Source: Anagrus nilaparvatae (taxonomy: Eukaryota; Arthropoda; Insecta; Hymenoptera; Mymaridae). Taken from it: DNA of 64,000 nucleotides. The DNA is taken from NCBI GenBank assembly GCA_022575985.1, contig JAKSXM010000247.1, forward strand, positions 2,627,501 to 2,691,500, in the 5' to 3' direction. The notes below the pieces were generated by a model. The model was not told the DNA's origin. It saw nothing but the letters and a program-made list of their open reading frames with translations, and made no database searches. Made by a program: the position numbers and the translations under genes. This document shows, piece by piece, positions 25,126 to 37,072 of the stretch. Each line of letters starts with the position of its first letter. Positions within the stretch are counted from its first letter, which is position 1.

Positions 25126-27017
25126 ATTATCTATCTTATTTAGGTAAGGTTGAAAAAAAATCTTTAATTCTAACTATTAGTTTATACATTATAAAGCCGA
25201 AAAAATAATTGATTTAAAAAAAATGTTTAAAGAGAAATTACCTGCGGGTACTATAAGTAGAGTAATGAAAATACTGCTATTGTAACAAAAAGTATTTTCC
25301 TCTTGTGATTAATAAAAAGTAAATTTGGATCCAAAATTAAAATTATTTTCCTTTTTAGACAAAAGGATCATTTACTCAGTATGTGTTTCGAAAGTCGTAA
25401 AAGGCTTTTACTATTTAAATTAGATATTAGAGGGAAACTATAAACGTTCAGAGCAAGGCTTAACATGCTTATGATTATGGTTTCCGTAGGAGATGTAAGT
25501 CTTACACTTTTTAGTGTTAGTTGCTTTTATCTCTTGTTTGTTATGTTTGTTGTTTGATTTTTATTATACTTGATTTACTATGCTAAGGGTTTTCATATCC
25601 TTTGGGTATAAAAGTTAACATTTTTGTGTTATGTCAATGTTTTTATGTACGTTTTTAACCTATGGCCTCAGAAAATCGTACAATTTTTTCTGTCCCCATG
25701 CCTACTTATAGTGCATATTGTCGCATCTGGACTGCGTTATCTGCATAATGCCTATTAGACCTATTTTTTTTTCTTTTTTCAACATCGTTTTTAGGGGGTT
25801 ACAGTTCCAGCTAATGCTGAGAATATTGCTTAACTTTCAATCTGAGAATATGCCAATACGCTATGACGCCGGTTAAACAAGGCTTAATAGCTGGGGTAAA
25901 AATTAAATGCAGAGAAAAGCTTTCTATGTAAAAATGGGTCTTGAAGATAATATGAAGATAAAGAAATTTGCATCCATACAAAACTAATTCGCACGAGACG
26001 TGACGATAGAATTTCAAAAGTTCCTTAAGTTCAGTACCACAGTAATAGTTCTAATACCTAAAATTATTTTAAGATCCTATAGCTGAATAATTTTAAGTCC
26101 CATTTCACTGTTCCTCTTCCCCATGTTTGTGACTTTTTCAATCTTCACAGAATACCCTTACAATAATCAAATTCATTATAATTTTAAAAATAGTTTTTAC
26201 AAGACTTGAAATAAGTCGAATAAACATACTTTGTTATAATAAAATACGACTTTTGCAAATGATAATAAAGAGTGAGAAAAGTAGAAAGACAACTATATAT
26301 AAAATCTTTTACATGCAAAAAAAATAGAATAGGACTCAATAAAAAATTTTTAGGCACTCCTATATTATATTTATTATCTTATAAATTTATACTTACATTA
26401 TTATTACTAATATAAGTATACGATTGCATGCATTAAACCACAACTAAAAGACAACATTTTTTATTAAGAAAGCTTTTTTTCAGTAATCAGAAACACTACG
26501 AGGTTTATTCTCAAAAAATCTATTTTTTATATCCCAGGAAAAAAAGGCTTTATTAAATTATGTATAACTACATTCTAATTTATTAAATGCTATATGTTCA
26601 TATTAAAATGTATATGAAAATTCGTCATATATGATCATATATAATCATATATAATATTGGAATAACGCTTTGAATTAATTTAATTTTAATCCCGCAATAT
26701 ATTTTTAAGTTTTTTCTTTAAATTAAATAATTTTTAGTCAGCAAACAAAATATTTCTGCCGTTATTAAAAGTATTAAAGACATAAAAACAAGTCCAGTAT
26801 TTTATTGCGCCAGCAACATGCAATAGAAACTTTTAAACCAAAATTTAAATTATTGATATTTATAAATATTGAATATAAATAATTATATTTCAGAAAAAAT
26901 ATAAAATTTAAATTCAACAAACAAAATATTCTTTGTGATCGTTTGTCTAAAAATAATTTTATTCCATATTTCAATTATTTTATAATTGTTATAATTCAAA
27001 AATTTAATCATATTATA
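25126..27017. other. AT-rich spacer, no feature seen
   Basis: No coding segment, and no inverted arm detected by eye. Short atatatgatcatat-like palindromes occur at 26625-26650. Confidence 0.45.
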
Positions 27018-27711
27018 AATGGGTCGATATTCCTCAAGTGTATTAAACAGTGTGGTAAACCTAATTCTTGGGTCTCCAAATCGGTCCCAAAATATTTTTC
27101 CCTCAAAGTACTATCGAAAATAAGTTACCTCCCCAATTTTTAGCCTCCTAGGTCTTCTCCTTGATTTTTTACAGCCAAATTACTTTTTTTGTGCTTTTTA
27201 TTTTTTTTAATTTTAAGAGCGCAAAAATTACTAAAAACTCTCAGACTCTTATTTTATTGCAAAAAAAATTTCCCTCTTAGACCCAGATAGGAAATTTCCT
27301 TGGCTATCCGATTCCGTCGTTCAAATTTTTTTTTTCGAGCTGGGCATGCGCGAGAAATCAAATAAATACGTTCCAACTTCTAGTATTCATAACTCCCCTG
27401 CTGACAAATCAATTTTACTTTTAAAATACCCAAAATTTTCGTCTTCATGTACACTTCTTATGGTTAAAATTTTTGTTTTGTTTTTTGGCTCCCTTAAAAA
27501 ACTAGAGCAAAAAAACTGATTCCAAAATTTTTATTTTTTAAAAATTTCAAATTTCCTGCCAAGTCACGTGACTAATCAAAAATCTTACCAAAAGTTTGGA
27601 TTTCGCGGGAAATTTTACCTAAGGATATATATTTTCATGTTTTTACAAGCTTACATGTTGAGACAGCGAAATTTGAAAGAATTTCCCGATTAATGTCGAT
27701 TAATTTAGCAC

Positions 27712-27746
<35 letters not shown>

Positions 27747-28063
27747 GGTTTAAATCCAACTGAATGGTGTCGTCTTGCAAAATGACCTTCACCGATTTAC
27801 TCCAAATTTGGCAGATATTTTTATATATATAAAACATGTAGTAACATTTTAGTAATTTTTGCGCTCTTAAAATTTAAAAAAATAAAAAGCACAATAAAAA
27901 GTAATTTGGCTGTAAAAAATCAAGGAGAAGACCTAGGAGGCTAAAAATTGGGGAGGTAACTTATTTTCGATAGTACTTTGAGGAAAAAATATTTTGGGAC
28001 CGATTTGAAGACCCAAGAATTAGGTTTACCACACTGTTTAATACACTTGAGGAATATCGACCC
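27018..28063. repeat. 1.05-kb foldback with central poly(A)
   Basis: The left end (gggtcgatattcctca) and right end (tgaggaatatcgaccc) are exact inverses. Both arms carry about 220 bases of near-identical sequence (ttaaacagtgtggtaaacc; cctcctaggtcttctcc). The middle holds non-repeated sequence and an uninterrupted A run at 27717-27744. Confidence 0.85.
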
Positions 28064-29244
28064 AAATATTAAATTGTAATTAGAGTAGTAAATTAATGAA
28101 CTTTTGAAAGTATAAACAAATTAGTTTACTTAAATATTAGAATAATACATTTATTTTCAAATTTCTTGAGATTGCGAACATCCAAAAGGAAAGTCGTAGG
28201 AGTTGCCAAAAAACATAGTGACGAATTGCTAAATCGGAAATTACTCGATAAAATCCTCTGCCATTTGGCACACTTGTGTATTATAAGACTACCATTTTGA
28301 ACTAAAACTTTTTTATTTTGGATCTGTAAGTTCAGAGATATCAACAGTCAAAGTTGAAGTTTTTGTTTTAATAAAGAACAACTTTTAAGAAAAATTTACT
28401 GTTAATCCGTCAAAAATAGGCACAGTAGTTTTACAGAGTTGAAAAAGTTAATGAGAATAAAAACTATACTTTTTTCCCGTCAATTAAAAAAAATCCATTT
28501 CCTTTTAAGTTGCCTCCCTTTTCGGAGGTAGATGCCTGATTTGATAAAGAATCGCCCATATAGAAAAATAAACTTAATTATTATTTTTACTTACTCTTAA
28601 TTATTACTTTTAATTACTCTTTTTAAGTAAAATAATAATCATTTAATAACGTAAAATATAAAAATATTTAATTCTTAAAAATAAATCTCTCTTTTTAGAG
28701 CAACTCAAAGGCTATATTTATTTCAGAAAATTTATAACTGCTCAGAAATATAGTCATTATAAAACAATAATTTTTAAAAATAAAGTACTTATATATGGGG
28801 TCATATTTTAGTATAAATTGAAGGCTCACCCACTTCACATGAATTTTCTTGTTTTTTATAATATTTTAAACAATAATTTACTTGATCTTCTCGGAGATCT
28901 TATATCTCGTTAGGTTTTCATGGTTGATTTAAGGCATTACCCCCCACTCACCTCTGTCTACACTAATTTAAAAAATGGTGATTCAAAAAGATAAATAGAG
29001 TTACGATTGCCACCTTATTGTGAATACTCGTGTGAATGTCTGGAAATTACTTTCCTTTCTGAATTACCAGGTAATGACAAATTTTGCTTGAATTTTATGT
29101 TAGAGCAATAAAAAGTTATCAGAAACATTTAATTGCTTTTCAAAGGATAAAAGAGAATTACATCTAAAGAATTAACGGTATTGGTCGCGAAGTAAACTGA
29201 AAGTACAATCCCAACGTGTGACATGATTCTTTCATCCCGTTTAC
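28064..29244. other. Spacer between foldbacks
   Basis: A 72-codon minus-strand frame at 28126-28344 has no recognisable domain and no splice context. Nothing else supportable was seen. Confidence 0.45.
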
Positions 29245-30600
29245 ACCATTGAATAAAGGCTAAATTAAGGGCAAACTTGGACAAAAATCCTCCAGAAATA
29301 AAAAGTAGTGGAATGTGTTGGTTTTGGGCTAATTTGAAAGGGACATTCCAAATCGGACATTCCAACCCAGTGCTGGGCCAAATGTTCAAAAACCGATATT
29401 TCACGAAAGAAAAAAAAACGCGTTATTGATGAGTTTTTTTATTTTTTGGTAGTCAAAAGTTTTAGATATGGGTTAGATAAGGTTTTTTACATATAATAGT
29501 ATGTTTGTGGATGTAAAATTTTGCATGTATATGTTTCTGCAAATACCTTTCAGATTATAAAAATAAACGAATCCTATTATGAGTATATTTAAGTGATTAA
29601 GATTTAACCGAATGAAAAGAAAAATTCTTTTTTGAATAAGTTAAATAATTATATAAAATTTTATGACTGATTTAATTTTAGTTTAAATTAAGATTCTAGA
29701 TTTAAAATTTCTTATAGATTCTACAAGTAGTTCGGAGATAATAATTAAAAATATAAAAAAAACAATCAGTAATTTTTAAGGCCCTCTCTACACCAGGACA
29801 TATAAATGATTATCTGCTAGTGTAGAGAGGGCCTAAAACACTAATACATAAATTTGTATTAACAGTCCCAAATTTGATTAAAATGGTTAAAAAAAACTTT
29901 ATGATAAATGAGTAAGATCTTACAAAGGGGGGGGTGGAGGTGAAATTCTTATTTTTTCTTACAAAGGGGAGAGGGGTGGTAAAGAAACACCGAAATTTGT
30001 CTTACCTAATATATGGATAGCCCCTTATTAGAGATCCATACTATGTATTAAAATCAAAATATGCACATATTTCAATGTAATTTTGCCTGTAAATGCATTT
30101 AAATTAAAAAAAACAAGAACCATTTTTTTCGAAAAAATTAAAAAATTGCGTTATTTTGGACTTATATGTTTCATACGCCTGAAATATTATGTTATTTCGT
30201 ATTTTTTTAATATTTCAACTATTTTCAAGATTTTTGGTATATAATGGTACAGTAGCTTGAGTCCAAAATCGTTTTTTGGCCAAAGAATACTAAAATAGAT
30301 AAAATAGATAAAATCGTTTTTTATTTTAAAAAATTTTTTATAAACTCATAAACGAGTAACAATTTTTTCGAAAAAATTAAAAAATTCCGCAAATAGGGTT
30401 TTTTTTACGTATTCGCACTTTCAGCGCTGAGATTTGCAAGAAACCGTTTTGCCCCAACTTTTGCCCCCCTGGGAGAACCCAGCACTGGGACGGAATGTCC
30501 GATTTTTTTCTCCTTACAAATTAGCCCAAAAACAACACATTCCACAATTTTTCATTTCTGGAGGATTTTTCTCCAAGTCGAAATCTTTATTCAATGGTCT
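29245..30600. repeat. 1.35-kb foldback, same family as 52080-53515
   Basis: The left arm (ttggacaaaaatcctccag, gtggaatgtgttg, ggacattccaaccc) is mirrored at 30430-30600. Inner words (gatgagttttttta, tatgggttagataagg, ttttgcatgtatatg) match the element in intron 5 of the potassium-channel-like gene. No intact frame. Confidence 0.8.
29782..29834. repeat. 53-bp hairpin with 14-bp stem
   Basis: ggccctctctacac is followed 25 bases later by its complement gtgtagagagggcc. This perfect stem lies inside the foldback at 29245-30600. It may be a separate small insertion. No clear target duplication. Confidence 0.7.
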
Positions 30601-30861
30601 AGTTGTGAAGCAAATTCTTATCTTCACATGTAAAATGTTTGCACTTGATGCAAAAATAAAAAATAATAAGATTACAATTACATAAATATTCAATAATTTA
30701 CATATTACAAACAAATATTCAGAGCATGTGGTAGTATGTTAGATTTTTAATGTAAATGCCTACGGTTTGAAACTGACACAAAGTATACTGTTTTTTTTTT
30801 AACTCATTAATGCCGGGGCGGAGAGTTTTGGAAATGAGCAAAAATAAATATATTAACTTAT

Positions 30862-31963
30862 AGCCTATTAACGCCTAATCGGACATCCTTGGACACTTAC
30901 ATTTTTCGGTAATAAAAACTGCATATTTTAGGCTAAAAACCCCACCTAGTAGGTAATTTGGGTTGCTCTTTTCATTTCCGGGGCCCGTTTTTTGATACAG
31001 CCCTTACGAAACGAGATATCAACCCCTAAAGTGGGGTAAATTCTCAAATAATTCTTAAAGAAACTTAAGTTCTTCCCAAATGCGAAAAATACTCTATTTA
31101 GCATATAAAATATTTACTAGGAATCCCAAGAAAAGGTTAAAAGTCAAATAAGCATGTATTAGCCATTGCAACCCTCCCTGGGGGTGTCTTTAGTAAGCAA
31201 AGGGGTGAGTTTTATAAATAAATGAAAGATTAAATATTTTGGGCTAAAAAACTCACCTAGTAGGTAATTTGGGTCGCTCTTTTTATTACTGGAGCCCATT
31301 TTTAGCTACAACCCCTACAAAATGAGATAACAACCCCTAAAATGAGGTAAATTTTTAAACGATTTTTGTTACGCGTAAGATGTCCCCAAATGCAAAAAAG
31401 ATTTTATTTGACATTAAAAATTGATACCAGGACTCCCAAAAAAGAGCAGGTTCGTAAAATTGAAGTATATAGATAAAATTTACCCCGTGGTTGATATATA
31501 ATTTCGTAGGAGTTGTAGCTAAAAAAGAGCTCCAGAAATGAAAAGAGCGACCCAAAATACCTATTAGATGAGTTTTTTAGCCCAAAATATTCAATCTTTC
31601 ATTTATTTATAAAACTCACCCCTTTGTTTACTAAATACACCCCCAGGGAGGGTAGCAATGGCTAATACATACGTATTTGACTTTTAACCTTTTCTTGGGA
31701 CTCCTAGTAAAAATTTTTTATGCTAGATAAAAAATTTTTTGCATTTGAAAGTAACTAAAGTTTCCTTAAGAATTACTTGAAAATTTACCCCACTTTAGGG
31801 GTTAATATCTCGTTTCGTAAGGGTTGTATCAAAAAACGAGCCCCGGAAATGAAAAGAGCGACCCGAATTACCTATTAAGTGAGGTTTTTAGCCTAAAATA
31901 TGCAGTTTTTATTACCGAAAAATGCAAGTGTCCAAGGATGTCCGCTTAGGCGTTAATAGGATA
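30862..31963. repeat. 1.1-kb foldback element
   Basis: cctattaacgcctaa at the left pairs with ttaggcgttaatagg at the right. Matching inner words include ggacatccttggacact, gagatatcaacccc and cctaaagtggggtaaatt. The centre is near 31420. A partial copy of one arm lies at 21955-22070. Confidence 0.85.
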
Positions 31964-32171
31964 GGTAAGTGGCTGAAAAGTTCATCCTGGTAGTAATATT
32001 TCATGCTCTTTCAAAATCTGACATTAGTTTAATCTACAACCCTTAAAAATACCCTAAAAACGGGGGTGAAAGGGGTAGGTCAGGCATTATTAGGAAATGT
32101 TTGGAAAAATCAATGAAAAAAGTATCCAATTTTATTGAAATATGTTTGAAAATAATATTTTTTATGTAAAT

Positions 32172-33610
32172 TTAAGTAAACTTCGTATACATTGAGGTCT
32201 CATACATTTTGGCCCTATTTACAACCCTTAAAAGGTGGAAAGGGGTGGTACTCCAGTCAAAATACGGGTATGGTTGTATTATCACTGACGAAAACCAGAT
32301 TTGCTCTACTATATGTTTTTTGGGTCGCTGAACACGAAAATTGGGGTTATTTGTCAGAGAAATTGGGGCTTCACCCTTAAATTTGCAAAAACTACCCCCA
32401 AAAAGGTTTTTTTTTACATATTCGCATTTTGAGAACTGAGCACACTTATGTGTAGCACCATACATACGGGTTTTTTGGGTCGCAGATCAATAATTTCAAA
32501 TTTTTTGTCATAAATAATTAAAATTTCACCCCTACATGGGTTAAAACTACCCCCTAAAAGGGGGTGTTTTTGCTATTCTCGTACTTTTAGCATTCAGGAT
32601 ATGCCCATATAGGTTTTTTGGGTCGCTAATCTAGAATTTCGACTTCTTTTTCATAAATAATTAAAATTTCACCCTTAATACAGCTAGAACTACCCGTAAA
32701 AGGGGTGTTTTTGATATTTTAACTTTGAGCGTCCAAAGTACGTGCTTATACATTTTTTGGGCCTCTAATCAAGACTTTCGACTTTTTTTCATAAATTATC
32801 AATATTTCACCCTTAAAGCAGTTAAAACCATCCCTAACTGGGGTGTTTTTGTTATTTTCGCACTTTGAGCTTCCAGGCTATAGGCATATTATGGGTATTT
32901 TGGTGCTTCTTCTTTCCCCCCCCCTCCCACCAAATAGCATTTTTTCACTAGGAAATTATTCTAAATGACTAAATTAGTTTTAAAAAAATGTTTTTAGGTG
33001 GGAAAAACACTTTTAATTGAAAAAAAAATTGTTTTTTTTTATTTTTTTACCTTTTTTTTTTTGAATATTAATATAAGCTTAAACATAATAATACAATTAT
33101 TTTTTATTCAACGGATAAAATGATTGTATGTCCTCCAATATTTGCAAAAATAGATTTGAATTTTTATACTTTTATACTCCTTTTTATACTCCATATGCTG
33201 TACTCGCACCTACCCCTAGAATAAGAAAAATTCTGGAAAAATTCTCTTTTTAGCTACTTTAAGGGTGAAATATTAATTATTTATGAAAAAGAAGTCGAAA
33301 TTCTTGATTAGCGACCCAAAAAACCTATATGGGCATATCCTGGATGCTAAAAGTACGAGAATAGCAAAAACACCCCCCTTTCGGGGGTAGTTTTAAACAA
33401 TGTAGGGGTGAAATTTTAATTATTTATGACAACAAAAGTCGAAATTATTGATCAACGACTCAAAAAACCCGTATGGTGCTAATCTGAGTGCTCAAAATGC
33501 GAATATGTAAAAAAAACCCTTTTGGGGGTAGTTTTTGAAAATTTATGGGTGAAGCCCCAATTTCTTTGCCAAATTACCCCGATTTTCGTGTTCAGCGACC
33601 CAAAAAAATT
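32172..33610. repeat. Foldback made of ~140-bp tandem units
   Basis: Units with the core gggtcgct-aatc-aatttcgact, an ATG-poor linker, and aaaaggggtgtttttg recur at about 32325, 32477, 32620 and 32760 on one strand, and inverted at about 33250-33600. The same unit, in tandem with period 144, fills 63721-64000. No coding function. Confidence 0.8.
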
Positions 33611-34827
33611 AATTATCAGATTCGAGATATCGAGTAAAAAATACTTTTGAATATAAGTACTTTCATGGAAAAAAATGAGATATTACATCCAAATTAAAAA
33701 AAAAAAAAGTTGTTTGAAATTTTTTGATGAAAAAATTTTTGAAAAAAAAATTAGGTCTTAATTCCATAATGGTTGTGAAATTTCACCGGTTACATACACA
33801 CACACACACATACAGACTTTTTTTAAAAGCCGGTTTTTTAGCTTCCTGAGGTCCCAAAACTTGCATATATGCTAAAAAATCAAAAATCAAAATTTGACCC
33901 ATCACAATGGTTCCTCATTGAGGAACCATTGAAAAATCATAATAAATATAAAAAATAAAAAATAAGCAATATTTAAATAAATATAAAATAATATAAAATA
34001 AATAAATATAAAAAATAAGCAATATTTTTAAAACTTTTTTCTAAAGATTCGACATTGATATTCAGTTTTTTTGAGTTTTTCGTTAATGAAATCATTTTAT
34101 CTCATTAGGTACCAATTAGTTCTGATTAAAACTTAATGAACTAAAGGTTTTTTTTTATACATTCTATTAAATATAGTGATTTTCGTATAAAAACTAGGTA
34201 TAAGGTATTATAGATAGTAATTTTAAACTCAAAACGACAGTGCTATTTTATAAAAAACAAATTTTACAAACTTCATAAATCATATTTATTAATTTACGTA
34301 AGTATTTTAACAATTTTATAAATTATATAATCTTCTTATAAATTAGTAGTATATATTATACTATTAAAACCAAAAAGAAAATAATTAACATTGTAAGTAT
34401 TAGATTCTACTTTGATTTCAGGCTAAAGGTTTTTTTTACAAAAAATTGAAAATTTATATATTACAAATGCAGCTCTGAATTCAAACCTGAGATATATCTT
34501 AGATATATCCTATGCGTGTTATAGTACTGATTTATTTATCTTTGTTAAAAAAATTTTTAATAACAATTCTTTTCTGAAAAATGTGCTTTACAAAAAATTT
34601 TAAATGTGTACAAGTTTTATAAAAGCAGTACGATTAAATTTAAATCTTTTTATAAAAATTCATTATAATTAAAAAATTTTTTTATGATTTTATCATTATT
34701 TAAAAGCTTTAAAATTTATTTTTGATATATTTTATTAAAAAGGCTATTTGCATTAAAAAACTTTTCTTCTATAAATTATTTTTGATTAATATTGTTTTAT
34801 AAAATTTCATTTCGTTTGATTTAAAAA
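33611..34827. other. AT-rich spacer with CA microsatellite
   Basis: A short (AC)n run at 33796-33810 and a perfect hairpin aatggttcctca/tgaggaaccatt at about 33906-33930. No gene was seen. Confidence 0.5.
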
Positions 34828-34835
34828 TTTTTTAT

Positions 34836-35163
34836 GGGTCTTCTCGGAACCTACACATTTCAATCTTGCACATCTATTTTCTTACATATTTTATTACACG
34901 AAAAAAATATTACACATTAAATAAATTACCAAAATAATTCTTACACAAGTGTAGGAAAATTAATAATTAAATATTTTATATATTTTTATAATTTTCATAT
35001 TGTTTTACAATTAAAATATATAAAATATCTAATTATTAATTTTCCTACTTTTTTGTAAGATTTATTTTGGTAATTTATTTAATGTGTAATATTTTTTTCG
35101 TGTAATAAAATGTGTAAGAAAATAGATGTGCAAGATCGAAATGTGTAGGTTCCGAGTAGACCC
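34836..35163. mobile_element. 328-bp MITE with 8-bp flanking duplication
   Basis: The termini are GGGTCTTCTCGGAACC and GGTTCCGAGTAGACCC. The arms pair almost throughout (gtgtaagaaaatagatgtgc; aaattaccaaaat). TTTTTTAT occurs at 34828-34835 and at 35164-35171, which fits an 8-bp target duplication as made by hAT-type transposases, though the octamer is low complexity. It lies about 190 bases past the 3' end of the glycosyltransferase gene. Confidence 0.8.
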
Positions 35164-35355
35164 TTTTTTATTTAGGCAATCGTTAAATTTTTTATTATTT
35201 ATTTTTTAAAAAGCTTATATAATTTTATTAATATTCTTAAAAAACTAATGAAAATTTTTTTTATTCATATATAGAATTTTTTTTAAAATACTTTTATAAG
35301 GAACTATTATTAATAAATTATTATAAATACTGATTTTTTTATAATCTAACTATTG

Positions 35356-37072
35356 TCAGCACCGTCGATTGTTAGGATATTTTTTTAACAATCGACCTAT
35401 CACATTTTGATATATTTTTGAATTATTTCTTTCAAAAGATTGAAAACGTTCTGTTGAACGAATTTCAGTGATCGTTGTTGTTTTTCGTTTTATTCCTGGA
35501 GTATGAATTAAAAAAGCACCATCCAAAATTATTAAACGGTAGTTCATCAGGCACATTTCAAACATCTTTTAATTAGGTTTATTTAAAATTAGAATTTTTA
35601 TCATTAATTCCTTTTAAGTATTTAACGTAAATTTTACCTGAGTCATTTTATCTTGTTGGCCTTCCCACGTCATGTCTTCGTCATAAAGTGGATCCTTTTT
35701 AGTCCCTATGAAAATAGGCTCCCATCTATTATGGGGACGCTCTCGTCTAGTTATTATTAGAGGTCTTACTTTACCTGGATCTGGCCTTATTATCCACTTT
35801 ATTATCCCTGGAAATTTTTGACAATGAGGACACAAAAACCTAAAAATTTATTCAGTTTTTCAATCTGTGAATTGTTAAAATAACCTCTCTCAAAACTTAC
35901 TTATGAAAATAAACAACTAAACCAGATTTCATTGCTTCGATCAACTCTTGTTTATTCGCTGGTATTCTTTCTCCACTTTCAATTTCAAATACTGGTATAA
36001 CAAATACAGTTTGATATTTTATTGCTCTACCTCGAACCATTGTCATGAAAGCTGTTGCTAATTTTAAACTTGGTAATAACTCAACATCTGATACAAGAAC
36101 TCTTTCGGTAGGTGCATATTGTCGAGCAACGTTACGAGCTACATTTATTGGATAAGCTAGGCCCTCTTTTTGTCTTACAGTTATATTTGTTAAATCACTA
36201 AATTTACGTTGTAATTCGATAAGTGCACAGTTATTATAAGATTTAGAATATAATTCTTCGAAGTTATCCTCTAGATTTGTATTAATTAGTGGTGGTGTGC
36301 CCATAGGAAATATCAAATGCACCGATACCTAAATTGAACGAAAATATCAAAAATTAATGTCAGTAAGAATTTTACTACTAATAATAAGTAGATAAAGTCC
36401 GAGTTAGTCAGACAATCATTTCTATACAGAATTCTCTGTTGTATAGGATACATTAATTATTTGAATTCTCAAAAAAAAAAAGAAACTTGCCTTCATCATA
36501 GCCGGTTCACAATGGCAAGCCCGATCTAATAATCTAACAGCTAATTCCATATCAGATCCAGGGCCAAAAAAAGTAATACTTAGAGGACCTTCCCATCTTC
36601 TTGCTAATTCAATAATACCTAAAATTTGATCAGCACTTGCATGTGTACATAAAGTCACTTGTGGAAGTAATTCGATGGTTTCACTTAAAATAAGAAATGG
36701 TAACACTAAATTCAACCAATTAGATGATCCAGGACTGTTAACTAAGTCTTTTGGCGAATAAATAAATTTATTTGGCAATCCATACTGCCATCTAATTAAA
36801 AAAAAAAAAATTATACTTAAAATCAATAAAATCTTTTAAATTATTAAATGTAAGCTTTACCTGCAGTAACTATTATTACTTGGTTTTTGAAGATTGCTTC
36901 TTTCATTATAACTTGATAGTAATCCATCATTAAGTAGGTCAGATGACAAATATGAATATGAATTATAAAAATCCGTAGAATCCGTATTATTTTTTTGTAA
37001 TATTTTAATGATCAAAGGTAGAAAGCCAATGCAAAATCCTAATAATACTAACCGGTGCCACCGAGTTCTCAT
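35356..37072 (-). CDS. B4GAT1: Beta-1,4-glucuronyltransferase 1-like GT49 glycosyltransferase
   Basis: Five coding exons: 36861-37072, 36491-36791, 35901-36328, 35638-35839 and 35356-35565; the joined frame is 450 residues, close to the family's usual length. An N-terminal type II anchor (about residues 8-25, LVLLGFCIGFLPLII) fits a Golgi enzyme. The lumenal part carries the family's segments: ILGIIELARRWEGPLS, NVARNVARQYAPTERVLVSD and, near the end, AFLIHTPGIKRK. The metal-site region reads SDVELLPS (D252-x-E254), so Glu replaces the second Asp of a canonical DxD. Family members add glucuronate to xylose on O-mannosyl glycans such as those of dystroglycan; the substrate here is inferred. Intron 2 uses a GC donor (AAG|GCAAGT) with a normal AG acceptor; the other three introns are GT-AG. 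Confidence 0.88.
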
